A stretch of DNA of 64,000 bases from Bacteroidaceae bacterium (GTDB lineage: Bacteria; Bacteroidota; Bacteroidia; Bacteroidales; Bacteroidaceae): contig JAKSLR010000013.1 in the NCBI GenBank assembly GCA_024401095.1, positions 1 to 64,000 of the forward strand, in the 5' to 3' direction. Below are positions 32,420 through 41,935 of the stretch, piece by piece (positions within the stretch are counted from its first letter, which is position 1; every line of letters starts with the position of its first letter). The notes under the pieces are model-generated. The model did not search any database and was not told the DNA's origin. It worked only from the letters and a program-made list of their open reading frames with translations. A program made the position numbers and the translations under genes.

Positions 32420-33454
32420 TTATAATGCTTTTATGTCTTCTATAAGGGCATCAACGTTCTCTTCCTTGGTTGCCCAACTGGTACAGAAGCGGACAGCTGT
32501 GTAGTTTTCATCAACCTTCTGCCAAGGAGAATATAAGTATTTTTTACTTAGCTTCTGCATCATTTCGTTAGATAGGATAGGGAACTGTTGATTGGTTGGA
32601 CTATCAACAAGAAATTCACAACCCTTGGCAGAGAATGCTTCCCGGATTTTCATTGCCATTTTATTGGCATGTTCTGAAATTTGCATGTAGAGATTATCAG
32701 TGAAGAGGGTCAGGAACTGAACACCCAAAAGTCTTCCCTTGGCTAACATGCCTCCTCTTTGTTTTATATGATAGCGGAAATCTTTGTTTAACTTTGGACA
32801 GTTAATGACGACAGCTTCACCGAACATGGCTCCTACTTTTGTTCCACCAATATAAAATACATCGGCAAGCTTGCAAAGTTCTGGTAGAGTTATGTCGCAG
32901 GAAGGACTTGTCAATCCATAGCCTAGACGTGCTCCGTCAACAAATAAAGGCATTTCATATTTGTGGCATACCGAACTGAGGTCAGTTAATTCTTGCTTGG
33001 TATAGATAGTTCCAATTTCTGTAGGGAATGAAATGTACACCATGCCAGGTTGTACAATGTGTTCAGCATCTCCATCCTCGAAATGATCTTTGATGGCTTT
33101 CTCAACTTGTTCTGCTGTGATTTTTCCATCCTTTCCGGGTAGTGCCAGAACTTTATGGCCTGTGTTCTCTATTGCACCGGTCTCATGAACATTAATGTGG
33201 CCTGTATGGGCACAAATGACACCTTGATAAGCTTTTAAAGCAGCTTGAATGACTGTGGTGTTTGTTTGGGTTCCACCTACTAGAAAATGTACATTTGCAT
33301 TGGGAGCCTCGCATGCCTTCTTTATGGCTTCACGGGCTTGTTCGCAGTAAGGATCCATTCCGTAGCCTACGGTTTGTTCCATGTTGGTTTCCATAAGACG
33401 CTTCATGATTGCAGGATGTGCGCCTTCGTTGTAATCGCATTGAAATTGTATCAT
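32420..33454 (-). CDS. threonine aldolase family PLP enzyme
   Basis: 344 residues, fold-type I PLP enzyme of the beta-eliminating lyase/low-specificity threonine aldolase family. FVDGARLGYG contains the PLP-binding Asp173, and YIGGTKVGAMFG the Schiff-base Lys206. GGTQTNTTV and the ligand ETGAIE are also typical. It would cleave L-threonine (or allo-threonine) to glycine and acetaldehyde. It is last in an operon with ygiQ and a PP2C-like gene (gap of 2 bases to the latter). Confidence 0.88.
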   Translation of the reverse strand: MIQFQCDYNEGAHPAIMKRLMETNMEQTVGYGMDPYCEQAREAIKKACEAPNANVHFLVGGTQTNTTVIQAALKAYQGVICAHTGHINVHETGAIENTGHKVLALPGKDGKITAEQVEKAIKDHFEDGDAEHIVQPGMVYISFPTEIGTIYTKQELTDLSSVCHKYEMPLFVDGARLGYGLTSPSCDITLPELCKLADVFYIGGTKVGAMFGEAVVINCPKLNKDFRYHIKQRGGMLAKGRLLGVQFLTLFTDNLYMQISEHANKMAMKIREAFSAKGCEFLVDSPTNQQFPILSNEMMQKLSKKYLYSPWQKVDENYTAVRFCTSWATKEENVDALIEDIKAL

Positions 33455-33456
33455 GT

Positions 33457-34287
33457 TTATTTTATAAAAAGTCGAATATAGGTTCTGTCATCAAAGCTGA
33501 CATTCTCGGACATAACGCCTTTAGTCATCTTGTGTCTACGGATGCACAAAGGGTCTTCTTCCAACAATTGATTGTTATATTGTTCGCTTTGTGCAAGAGT
33601 AGGAAACAAGTGCAGGTATCCGTCGCTGCTCAAAATGATTTGGCGAGCCCCTGCGGCTTGAAATTTTCGCAAGAAACGATTGGCTATAGGGAATCCGTCA
33701 ATAACTCCATAGCCGTATATAGGTTCTGTTTCATTATTCTGGTATGCAATGGCATAACGTAATAACGGAAGGATGTATTCTCTTCCTGTATCCTGCTTCT
33801 GGAGGTCTTGTACACGTTTCCCTTCAGATAATTCTTTCTCCAGAAAGAGAGCTCTGGCTTGAGCAATAGGTTGTTCCCAATACTTTGGGTTTTCGTAAAC
33901 GGCATTGTCTATCATGCATGGGCAGTCTCCGATTTGCCATACTTCCTGACGGTTTACACTATAAATGACAACACTGGCTGTAAGACGGTTTTCTGGGTGT
34001 TCTTGTACTTCCTTTACTATATCATGGCTCAAGTAAAAGGCATCGATCTTAGCTGACAGCTCATTTGCTGCATCTCGAATGGTACAGTTTGGGCGAAGTC
34101 CTTTAATGGCTTCACGGATAATTTCCATAGCTAGTTGCCCAGACCTTTTGTCTCCATAATCGTAGGTTCCTTTACTTGTTGAACCATCAATGACAGCTAC
34201 GTAATCTGAGGTCGCTATCCAACCATCTTCGTTGTGTGCTTCATCTCTTTTTCCGATGCAGCTTTGCTCTATGATCTGATATGCCAT
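33457..34287 (-). CDS. PP2C-like phosphatase domain protein
   Basis: 276 residues. PP2C motifs can be traced: NEDGWI (19-24), AVIDGSTSKG with the metal-binding Asp34-Gly35, TASVVIYS, WQIGDCP, ILSSDGYLHLF and a final FDDRTYI. So a metal-dependent serine/threonine phosphatase fold is likely; substrate unknown. The start at 34287 is chosen over 34338 because it has a strong GGAGG site eight bases upstream, rare in this organism, and begins the homologous region. It overlaps the 3' end of ygiQ by 47 bases, so the strong ribosome site probably serves re-initiation inside ygiQ. Confidence 0.78.
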   Translation of the reverse strand: MAYQIIEQSCIGKRDEAHNEDGWIATSDYVAVIDGSTSKGTYDYGDKRSGQLAMEIIREAIKGLRPNCTIRDAANELSAKIDAFYLSHDIVKEVQEHPENRLTASVVIYSVNRQEVWQIGDCPCMIDNAVYENPKYWEQPIAQARALFLEKELSEGKRVQDLQKQDTGREYILPLLRYAIAYQNNETEPIYGYGVIDGFPIANRFLRKFQAAGARQIILSSDGYLHLFPTLAQSEQYNNQLLEEDPLCIRRHKMTKGVMSENVSFDDRTYIRLFIK

Positions 34288-36169
34288 GTTCTTTTCCTCC
34301 AGAATTTGTAGGGATTGTTTGTCTGAATGGTTTATCATATAAACGATTGATTAAATCCGGACGACCAATTCTTCTTAGCTCTTTCAAAATATCTTGTTGT
34401 TCTTCTGGTTTATACCAGAAAAAGAATTGACGTTGTGCCAACTTTTCCTTTGGGGATTTAGCACTGAATACTTCTTCCAAGGTATAAGGATGGAATCCTG
34501 TATACCAAGCTTCTGTACTTACGGTCATTGGAGTGGGGGTGAAATCCTGCACCTGTTCCAAATGGAAATCCATTTGCTTGGTTAATACAGCTAGTTCCGC
34601 CATGTCTTCTTCCTTGCATCCTGGATGGCTGCTGATGAAGTATGGTATAATCTGTTGCTTTAGATTATGTTGTTTGTTTATTTGGTCAAAAATCTTCTTG
34701 AACTCTCCAAATTGAGAGAATGAAGGTTTTCGCATTAGTCGCAACACATTGTCACTAGTATGTTCTGGGGCTACCTTAAGTCGCCCACTGACATGATTCA
34801 TGATTAGCTCTCGTGTGTATTCTCTTGCAGCTTTATTGAGCTTTTCATCTTTATAGTCATGAAGTAGAAGGTCGTAACGAACACCACTGCCAATAAAACT
34901 CTTTTTGATTCCAGGGATACTATCTACAGTCTTATAAATATCTATCAGAGCAGAATGGTCTCCATTTAAATTAGGGCAAATACCAGGATGTATACATGAC
35001 GGACGTTTGCATTTACTGCAGAGCTTCAGGTCTTTTCCATGCATGCCATACATATTGGCAGATGGCCCTCCAAGGTCACTAAGATATCCTTTAAAATCAG
35101 GAAGTTCCATAACCTTCTTGACTTCTCGCAAGATGCTTTCCTTACTGCGGTTCATGATGAACTTCCCTTGATGAGCCGAGATTGTACAGAAGGCACATCC
35201 TCCAAAGCAACCTCTGTGAATATTCACAGAATGTTTGATCATTTCATAGGCTGGTATTCGTTTGCCTTTGTATTTCGGATGAGGTAGTCGTGTATAAGGC
35301 AAGTCGAAAGAATGATCTAACTCTTCGGTTGTGAGAGGAGGGAAAGGTGGATTTACTACTGCGTATTGGCGTCCAACTTTCTGGAGAATTCGCTGAGCAT
35401 GAAGCTTGTTGCTTTCTTCTTCTATGTGCTTGAAATTCTGCGCCTGTTTCTTTTTGTCAATTAAACATTCCTCATGAGAAAAAAGCTCTATATCATCTGC
35501 TTTCCTGCCTCCTGGGATATTATCTTCTCGATGTAAAAGAACTGTCTGTGGACATTCTGCAACAACTTCTCTAAAGCGTTCAATGCTACATTGCTCCTCA
35601 TCTTTCAGTGCAAGAGCTATTTGAGTTAATGGCTTTTCTCCCATTCCATACACAATGCAATCTGCACCAGAATCACATAAAATGCATTTTCTCAAACAAT
35701 CCTGCCAGTAGTCATAATGTGTCAGGCGTCGAAGGCTGGCTTCAATGCCGCCGAGTAGAACCGGAACATCGGGAAATAGCTTTTTTAAAGCTTTAGAATA
35801 GACAATCGTCGGGTATTCCGGACGTTTATCATGACGGCCATCTGGTGTGTAAGCATCTTCACTTCGCAGACGTTTGTTCGCAGTGTACTTGTTTACCATG
35901 GAATCCATGCATCCTGGGCTTATGCCAAAGAATAAACGTGGCCGTCCAAGTTTTTTAAAGTCGCGTAGGTCATCTTGCCAGTTGGGCTGGGGGATAATAG
36001 CGACTCTGAGCCCTAAATCCTCCAGAATACGTCCAATAACGGCAGCACCAAAAGATGGGTGGTCTACATAAGCATCTGCACTGAATAGTATAATATCCAG
36101 TGTATCCCATCCTCTTAATTCACATTCTTTCTTGGTGGTGGGGAGAAAGTCTGTAAGCTTATATTCCAA
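34241..36169 (-). CDS. ygiQ: YgiQ family radical SAM protein
   Basis: 642 residues. The UPF0313 N-terminal domain (residues 1-300, with ILFSADAYVDHPSFG and GGIEASLRRLTHYDYW) precedes the radical SAM core with CFGGCAFC (Cys321, 325, 328) binding the 4Fe-4S cluster. A second Cys cluster (CSKCKRPSCIHPGIC) follows. The function of YgiQ is unknown; the fold predicts 5'-deoxyadenosyl radical chemistry. Length matches the family. It is three bases after a small unknown gene and overlaps the PP2C-like gene. Confidence 0.92.
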   Translation of the reverse strand: MEYKLTDFLPTTKKECELRGWDTLDIILFSADAYVDHPSFGAAVIGRILEDLGLRVAIIPQPNWQDDLRDFKKLGRPRLFFGISPGCMDSMVNKYTANKRLRSEDAYTPDGRHDKRPEYPTIVYSKALKKLFPDVPVLLGGIEASLRRLTHYDYWQDCLRKCILCDSGADCIVYGMGEKPLTQIALALKDEEQCSIERFREVVAECPQTVLLHREDNIPGGRKADDIELFSHEECLIDKKKQAQNFKHIEEESNKLHAQRILQKVGRQYAVVNPPFPPLTTEELDHSFDLPYTRLPHPKYKGKRIPAYEMIKHSVNIHRGCFGGCAFCTISAHQGKFIMNRSKESILREVKKVMELPDFKGYLSDLGGPSANMYGMHGKDLKLCSKCKRPSCIHPGICPNLNGDHSALIDIYKTVDSIPGIKKSFIGSGVRYDLLLHDYKDEKLNKAAREYTRELIMNHVSGRLKVAPEHTSDNVLRLMRKPSFSQFGEFKKIFDQINKQHNLKQQIIPYFISSHPGCKEEDMAELAVLTKQMDFHLEQVQDFTPTPMTVSTEAWYTGFHPYTLEEVFSAKSPKEKLAQRQFFFWYKPEEQQDILKELRRIGRPDLINRLYDKPFRQTIPTNSGGKEHGISDHRAKLHRKKR

Positions 36170-36172
36170 ATC

Positions 36173-36502
36173 TTATTCTGCTGTAGGCTCTTCTGCTACT
36201 GTTTTTTTCTTAGTCTCTCTCCAGTTGATGAAAAGCATGATAAGTTGGTGAAGGCCAAAAGCTTTCATGTTGTCATGAAAAATTACGTCAATGCACAATC
36301 CTACCAGATCTTTATCTGGAGTATCTTGTGAATGGATAATGCTGCGCACATTTAGTTTCAGTTTTTCCAAAACACCTTCGTCCACAATTCCATTACTGTC
36401 TACCAAATCTTGTAATAGATTATACTGTTCCAAAGTTTGAAGATGTTCTTCAGAAACTTCTATGCTACGTGTCCCGGAAGGATTACTCTGTATTCTGTAC
36501 AT
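36173..36502 (-). CDS. small conserved protein of unknown function
   Basis: 109 residues, soluble, no signal, no domain recognised. The sequence is mostly helical (LQTLEQYNLLQDLVD, DKDLVGLCIDVIFHD) and ends with a basic then acidic tail (TKKKTVAEEPTAE). The leader has an A/T-rich stretch with possible but weak ribosome site. First gene of the ygiQ operon, three bases before ygiQ. Confidence 0.65.
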   Translation of the reverse strand: MYRIQSNPSGTRSIEVSEEHLQTLEQYNLLQDLVDSNGIVDEGVLEKLKLNVRSIIHSQDTPDKDLVGLCIDVIFHDNMKAFGLHQLIMLFINWRETKKKTVAEEPTAE

Positions 36503-36560
36503 GTTTTTCTTTTTTTATTTTCTATTAGCAAAGATACTTGGATTTCGGGATATGGCCAAC

Positions 36561-39170
36561 TTATTTCACCAAAAACTGAAGTATTGCTGCCATAATCTTT
36601 GTCCGGTCTTGTTCTTGCGTGATGCTCTCAAAAGGAAATCCCATGGCCATAAGATGGTAATCTTTTCCTTGGTAGGCTATACCTGCACATCTATTATCTT
36701 CCACATAAGCAAAAGCTGGGAATGCAGCTCCTACAGGACGAAGACAATCTGGAGTCTGAACAGCATATTGTTTTTCATTTACAGTTCTTGGGATACTTAT
36801 CTTCATTCCACAGCCATTAATATATGACAAATTTGAGTTTGTTGGCTGCATAGGTTCATCAATGGCATATTTCAAGTAATTAGTGGTGAAGTCTTGTTCT
36901 TCAGGACTTTGCATGTCACTAGCAATAAAAGATCCTGTAACCAGTAGGTTTCCGTGTTGCTGAAGATACCCTTGTAGCTTTTTCATTAACGCAGGTGTGA
37001 ATGTCTTGTAAGGCTTTAGGCTCCATCCGTCATTTTTTTGAAGACCCAATATGAGATCAACCATAGCATATTCTTTTAGGCTTATGTAGTCTTTCTCAAT
37101 GGCCTCTTTGCTGCATGACACAAAAGAATAGTTTCCATTTCCTGCAATGGCTTTACCGTGGATGTAAGGATAATCGAACGTATTCCCGGCAATTAACATT
37201 CCTTCCAGTTCTTGTCCGCTATATCCACAGCCATTTGAACTTTCATTTCCTAATTTTTTACGGTTAAATCCTATTTGCTCTCCGCAAAATGCAGGAGTAC
37301 AAAGATAAGGTACGCCTATATCTGTGTGCAAGTCAAACCCAAGATCAGTTTCTGTGTCAACAGGTTTAGGACCACTTAGTCTTTCAAATCCGTTAACAAT
37401 GAGAATTCTTCTTTCAGGATTATCTTTTGGGGATATATAGGCACTGAGGATTTCGCTATCCATACTTTCCCCACCATCGTTTACGGCTGTAACTTTAAAG
37501 CTATATAACTGGCCAGGAATAAGTTTTAATGAAACTGTGGTCTGATTAACAAGTTGTCCATTGTCAAAACCACCATCTCCTGTTCGAGTATATATTACAT
37601 ATCCTGTAGGAATTGCACTCGTTTCACTTCCGTCAGGTGATGGTTTCCAAGAAAGTGTTATTTCACTGGAAGCATGGCCAAAACGCATACTCAAAGCATG
37701 GACTGGGAGAGGAGCAATGACGGTTTCTTTTCCATGTGTCTTATTTATATATTTAGCGATGGACTTATACATGGAACGTGCAATGTGGAATTTTGCATTT
37801 GGGTCATGGCCGAGTTTGATATCTGCGTAATTTTGGTGACTCAGTACTTCATAGATAACAGAAGGAACGTAGGCACGTTTACTCTCGCTATAATTCCGGT
37901 CACGGATTTCACGCCCTGTCCAGTTCAGCCTAAATTCATTGTTCAGGTCTCTAGTGAGTCCAAATAATAATTGGGTTGCCAAATCTTTAGAAGCTTGTCT
38001 TGAAATACCTCCAGGATAGTTTAGGATGCTATCATTCTCTGTTGAACAGATAGTCATGGAACCTACCCATGAATAATCTTCTGTGTAGCCAGCGTCGCTG
38101 TGGACAGAGAACTGTAATTCAAGAGGAACACGCATTCCTATGGAGTCTGGACAAAAAACAGATCCTCCTATCAAATGATTCGTGTCAAAAGATCGGACGT
38201 TAATGTCGTCGTTGTAATCTTTCTGGCCTTCATACATACTATAGACACGATATGGAAATCCATACCATTGACTTGCGTATCTAGCACCTTCAAGATATCT
38301 GGGTAAGCCACTGAGAACTTGATTGTCACCGCGGGCAATGTTGCCCATTCCTCCACCGAATCTTACAGCATCAGCAACAACAACTCCTTTGCTTTCACTG
38401 TAATTTGTAAGTGTGACTTTGGAGTTTGGTGACTGTCCTTCGTTAAATTCAAAAGTTCCTAAATAGACCCATGTTCCTCCACCCATTTTTTGATTAACAT
38501 GGAATTCTGTGACACCTCCAGCATGATATACAGTGTAAAGTGCATCATCTACACTTTCCATGAAACTTTGGTAACTGACATATACTGCATATTTCCCTTT
38601 GGCAGGGATGTGGGGGTCCCAAATGGCTAGTGATTCGTGTTTCTTGTTTGATACGGTCCCTGTCACTCGGGCGGTTCCCATGGTAAAAGGATTTTCTTCG
38701 TCTAAATAAATCTTTCGTGGGTTTGCAAATCCAGCATAGTCTCCTGTTTGCCAAGATTGCTGTCCCTCTGTTTCCAGATATCCAGAACCTTTTGTGTCAT
38801 TGTCAACAATGATTTCGTTTTTCTGCCAATCTCTTTCTCTTAGGGAGAAAATTGTTGCTCCTGCACGTTCGAGCATTGGCATGAGGTATGGGACAACTAT
38901 AGTCTGAGTAAAAAGGTCTTCTGTGGTGCAATAAAGGTTTGGACGTTGCCAGCCCCATTCGTTTTTGTCATTCTTGAAATATCTGCCATGGCTAGCAGCA
39001 ATACTAAGGTGCTTGTTTTGCAACCCTTTTTCTACATTATAAGGAGTAGAGATGTTTTTCACCCAAGGTTGTCCGCTGTATTCAACGCCCCAGGTTTCTT
39101 GTGCTTGTGAAAAAATAGAAATTCCTAGCAAGATGTAGCTTGCCAGGAACTTGTGTAGTGTATGTTTCAT
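36561..39170 (-). CDS. secreted amidase/golvesin/FnIII multidomain protein ('xanthan lyase'-like)
   Basis: 869 residues. A signal peptide (MKHTLHKFLASYILLGISIF, then SQAQ) precedes: an N-acetylmuramoyl-amidase-like region split over the first half (SIAASHGRYFKND, LMPMLERAGATIF, and later SVHSDAGYT and VLSHQNYADIKLG); a golvesin C-terminal-like insert (GKYAVYVSYQSF through VVVADAVRFGGG); a fibronectin III domain (about 500-590, EITLSWKPSPDGSETS); and a C-terminal region of unknown fold. Annotated in databases as xanthan lyase, but the amidase-like residues suggest peptidoglycan or amide cleavage. The ATG follows the stop of the acyltransferase gene with no gap. Confidence 0.75.
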   Translation of the reverse strand: MKHTLHKFLASYILLGISIFSQAQETWGVEYSGQPWVKNISTPYNVEKGLQNKHLSIAASHGRYFKNDKNEWGWQRPNLYCTTEDLFTQTIVVPYLMPMLERAGATIFSLRERDWQKNEIIVDNDTKGSGYLETEGQQSWQTGDYAGFANPRKIYLDEENPFTMGTARVTGTVSNKKHESLAIWDPHIPAKGKYAVYVSYQSFMESVDDALYTVYHAGGVTEFHVNQKMGGGTWVYLGTFEFNEGQSPNSKVTLTNYSESKGVVVADAVRFGGGMGNIARGDNQVLSGLPRYLEGARYASQWYGFPYRVYSMYEGQKDYNDDINVRSFDTNHLIGGSVFCPDSIGMRVPLELQFSVHSDAGYTEDYSWVGSMTICSTENDSILNYPGGISRQASKDLATQLLFGLTRDLNNEFRLNWTGREIRDRNYSESKRAYVPSVIYEVLSHQNYADIKLGHDPNAKFHIARSMYKSIAKYINKTHGKETVIAPLPVHALSMRFGHASSEITLSWKPSPDGSETSAIPTGYVIYTRTGDGGFDNGQLVNQTTVSLKLIPGQLYSFKVTAVNDGGESMDSEILSAYISPKDNPERRILIVNGFERLSGPKPVDTETDLGFDLHTDIGVPYLCTPAFCGEQIGFNRKKLGNESSNGCGYSGQELEGMLIAGNTFDYPYIHGKAIAGNGNYSFVSCSKEAIEKDYISLKEYAMVDLILGLQKNDGWSLKPYKTFTPALMKKLQGYLQQHGNLLVTGSFIASDMQSPEEQDFTTNYLKYAIDEPMQPTNSNLSYINGCGMKISIPRTVNEKQYAVQTPDCLRPVGAAFPAFAYVEDNRCAGIAYQGKDYHLMAMGFPFESITQEQDRTKIMAAILQFLVK

Positions 39171-39734
39171 TTAAATAATTTCGCTAATCGAAAAGTTCTC
39201 TGGATGATATCCTTTGAAGTCCTTAAAAAACATTTTTATTTCTCGCATATCTGCTTCAATGTCATCTGATGGAATAAAGACCTTTTCGGAACGGATTTCC
39301 TTTTTCTCATAATCAATTCCACAGAGTACAATCGGTAGATTTGCTCCTTTTGCAATGAACCAGAATCCTCTTTTCCATTTTGGATTAGCCTTGCGTGTTC
39401 CTTCTGGGGTAATGGTCAAAATAAAACGGTCAGATGTCTTTGCTAATTCAATAACACGTTGCGTAAGTGACGTGTTTTTGCTTCGGTTTACAGGAATTCC
39501 ACCCATCCAGCGGAAGATAGGACCTAACGGCCAAAAGAACCAATCACTTTTCATTAAGAAACCTGACTCGCGTCCTACAGCTCCAATAAAGAGCTTTCCT
39601 ATAAACAAATCCCAGTTTGTGGTATGTGGGGCAGTGCAAATGATACACTTATTAAAGTCGGGTGTGTTTACAACCGACTTCCATCCCAGTACTTTGTAAT
39701 AGATAAAACCAAAAACTTTTTGTTTTAATCCCAT
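39171..39734 (-). CDS. PlsC-like acyltransferase
   Basis: 187 residues. The HX4D motif is His37-TTNW-Asp42, and the second substrate motif is PEGTRKANPKWKRGF. It belongs to the 1-acyl-glycerol-3-phosphate acyltransferase superfamily. At 187 residues it is shorter than PlsC and lacks an obvious N-terminal span, so it may act on another acyl acceptor. Overlap-free coupling: stop TAA is followed directly by the ATG of the secreted amidase-like gene; a 2-base gap separates it from the upstream small gene. Confidence 0.82.
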   Translation of the reverse strand: MGLKQKVFGFIYYKVLGWKSVVNTPDFNKCIICTAPHTTNWDLFIGKLFIGAVGRESGFLMKSDWFFWPLGPIFRWMGGIPVNRSKNTSLTQRVIELAKTSDRFILTITPEGTRKANPKWKRGFWFIAKGANLPIVLCGIDYEKKEIRSEKVFIPSDDIEADMREIKMFFKDFKGYHPENFSISEII

Positions 39735-39736
39735 GA

Positions 39737-40003
39737 TTAGTGTAAGTTACAGATCTGGTCAATGATTTCTGTTGCGGTGGCATTGAAATCTTCACGGAGC
39801 TTTTTATAAAATCCCTTAACATTACCAGGCTGTGTATGGCTAATACGGCTGATGATATCAGACTGGAGATTCAAGATTGCACCTGTGATGTCATTTGCTG
39901 CTTCCCGATCTGCATTTGCATAAATTACTGCAGCTATAACTTCTGCGAAAAGCTCACCGCAAATGTTATTGATAGTTTTTTTTAAAGCTCTTCTCTTTGC
40001 CAT
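39737..40003 (-). CDS. small helical protein of unknown function
   Basis: 88 residues from the ATG at 40003 (MAKRRALKKTIN), chosen over a TTG at 40030. Helical, with Asn/Ala-rich segments (AEVIAAVIYANADREAAND) and no signal peptide. No domain recognised. It begins a three-gene unit with the acyltransferase and the secreted amidase-like protein, 2 bases before the former. The 211 bases to the divergent PPi-PFK gene are AT-rich. Confidence 0.62.
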   Translation of the reverse strand: MAKRRALKKTINNICGELFAEVIAAVIYANADREAANDITGAILNLQSDIISRISHTQPGNVKGFYKKLREDFNATATEIIDQICNLH

Positions 40004-40145
40004 AAGGTTATCCAGTTTATTGTGAAACAAAAATATTCTGTGTCAAAGATAATGTTTTTTTAGAAATGACAAGCTATAAATGAAGTTTTTTTTCTTTGGT
40101 TTTATTTTTAATTCTTTTCATGTAGATATTTTAGAAGATTTTCAT

Positions 40146-40153
40146 TAAATTTG
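40146..40153 (+). promoter_or_regulatory. PPi-PFK -7 box
   Basis: TAAATTTG, 62 bases before the ATG at 40215. No matching -33 TTTG at 19-22 bases. Confidence 0.5.
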
Positions 40154-40214
40154 TTCCGTGAAAGAGTATGTATTTCCCACGATATCTTTTTAACATATTA
40201 AATATTAAAGCGAA

Positions 40215-41864
40215 ATGAATAAAAGTGCATTGCAAATTGCTAGAGCTGCTTATCAGCCAAAGCTTCCAAAGGCTCTTCAGGGTCCTGTTGTTGCTGTAGA
40301 GGGTGCACCTACTCAGTCAGTAGGTAACCAGGAAGAAATCAAGGCTATGTTCCCTAACACTTATGGTATGCCAGTCATCACTTTCGAGGCAGGCGAACAG
40401 AAGGCTTTGGAACCATTCAACGTAGGTATTATCCTGTCTGGTGGACAGGCTCCTGGTGGTCACAACGTAATCTCTGGTCTTTATGACGGCGTAAAATCAC
40501 TGAATAAGGATTGTAAACTGTATGGTTTCTTGATGGGTCCTGGTGGCTTGGTAGATCACAAATATGTAGAGTTTACTGATGAGTTCATCGATGAGTACCG
40601 CAATACTGGCGGTTTTGATATCATTGGTTCTGGTCGTACAAAGTTGGAGAAAGAAGCTCAGTTTGAGAGCGGTATCGAAATCTTGCGTGAGCTGGGAATC
40701 AAGGCATTGGTAATTATCGGTGGTGATGACTCAAACACTAATGCTTGTGTATTGGCTGAGTATTATGCAGCTAAGCAGTACGGAGTTCAGGTAATCGGTT
40801 GTCCTAAGACTATTGACGGTGACTTGAAGAATGAGCAGATTGAGACATCTTTCGGTTTCGATACAGCATGTAAGACTTATTCTGAGTTGATTGGTAACAT
40901 TCAGCGTGACTGTAACTCAGCTCGTAAGTACTGGCACTTCATCAAGCTGATGGGTCGTTCTGCATCTCACATCGCATTGGAGTGTGCTTTGGAGACTCAG
41001 CCAAATGCATGTTTGATTTCTGAGGAGGTTGAGCAGAAGGCTATGTCTTTGGACGATGTTGTAACTTACATTGCTCAGATTGTTGCTGATCGTGCTGCTG
41101 AGGGTAATAACTTCGGTACTGTATTGATTCCAGAAGGTCTTATTGAGTTCATCCCTGCTATCAAGAAGCTGATTGCTGAATTGAATGAGGTTTTGACTGA
41201 TCCTGCTACTGGTGAATCTCGTGAATTCGCTTCTAAGGACGAGCAGGTTGCATTTGTTAAGGGTAACATTGCTCCAGAAAACTTGGCTGTTCTGGAGTCT
41301 CTTCCAAAGGATGTTGAGCGTCAGCTCTGTTTGGATCGTGACCCTCATGGAAACGTACAGGTATCTCTTATCGAGACAGAAAAGTTGTTGTCTGCTATGG
41401 TTGCAACAAAGTTGGCTGCTTGGAAGGAAGAAGGCAAGTACAATGGTAAGTTCTCTGCACAGCACCATTTCTTTGGTTATGAAGGACGTTGTGCTGCTCC
41501 ATCAAACTATGACGCAGACTACTGCTATAGCCTTGGTTTCAATGCATCTCGCCTGATTGCAAATGGCAAGACTGGTTATATGTCTGTAATCAAGAATACT
41601 ACTGCACCTGCAGCTGAGTGGATTGCTGGTGGTGTGCCTATCACAATGATGATGAACATGGAGCGTCGTAATGGTGCAATGAAGCCAGTTATCCGCAAGG
41701 CTCTCGTTGAGCTGGATGGTGCTCCTTACAAATTCTTTGCTGCACATCGTGAGGAATGGGCTAAGACAACTTCTTATATCTACCCAGGTCCTATCCAGTA
41801 TTGGGGTCCTACAGAGGTTTGCGACCAGTGCACTAAGACATTAGCACTTGAGCAGGCTAAGTAA
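40215..41864 (+). CDS. pfp: diphosphate-fructose-6-phosphate 1-phosphotransferase (PPi-PFK)
   Basis: 549 residues, the long PPi-dependent type. GGDDS (169-173) in place of the ATP-PFK GGDGS and PKTIDGD (197-203) are the signature of pyrophosphate use. GIILSGGQAPGGHNV and MGRSASHIALE also fit. It reversibly phosphorylates fructose 6-phosphate with pyrophosphate, saving ATP in glycolysis and allowing gluconeogenic flux. Codon bias marks high expression. Monocistronic: its own promoter and a strong terminator surround it. Confidence 0.95.
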   Translation: MNKSALQIARAAYQPKLPKALQGPVVAVEGAPTQSVGNQEEIKAMFPNTYGMPVITFEAGEQKALEPFNVGIILSGGQAPGGHNVISGLYDGVKSLNKDCKLYGFLMGPGGLVDHKYVEFTDEFIDEYRNTGGFDIIGSGRTKLEKEAQFESGIEILRELGIKALVIIGGDDSNTNACVLAEYYAAKQYGVQVIGCPKTIDGDLKNEQIETSFGFDTACKTYSELIGNIQRDCNSARKYWHFIKLMGRSASHIALECALETQPNACLISEEVEQKAMSLDDVVTYIAQIVADRAAEGNNFGTVLIPEGLIEFIPAIKKLIAELNEVLTDPATGESREFASKDEQVAFVKGNIAPENLAVLESLPKDVERQLCLDRDPHGNVQVSLIETEKLLSAMVATKLAAWKEEGKYNGKFSAQHHFFGYEGRCAAPSNYDADYCYSLGFNASRLIANGKTGYMSVIKNTTAPAAEWIAGGVPITMMMNMERRNGAMKPVIRKALVELDGAPYKFFAAHREEWAKTTSYIYPGPIQYWGPTEVCDQCTKTLALEQAK

Positions 41865-41877
41865 TAACTGATATTTG

Positions 41878-41934
41878 TCATTCCAGATGTCCTTTTTTCT
41901 AATAAGGCATCTGGAATGATTTCTTTTATTTTTA
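41878..41934 (+). terminator. terminator after PPi-PFK
   Basis: TCATTCCAGATG (41878-41889) pairs perfectly with CATCTGGAATGA (41908-41919), extended by two more pairs, then a T-rich tail. Confidence 0.85.
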
Positions 41935-41935
41935 T

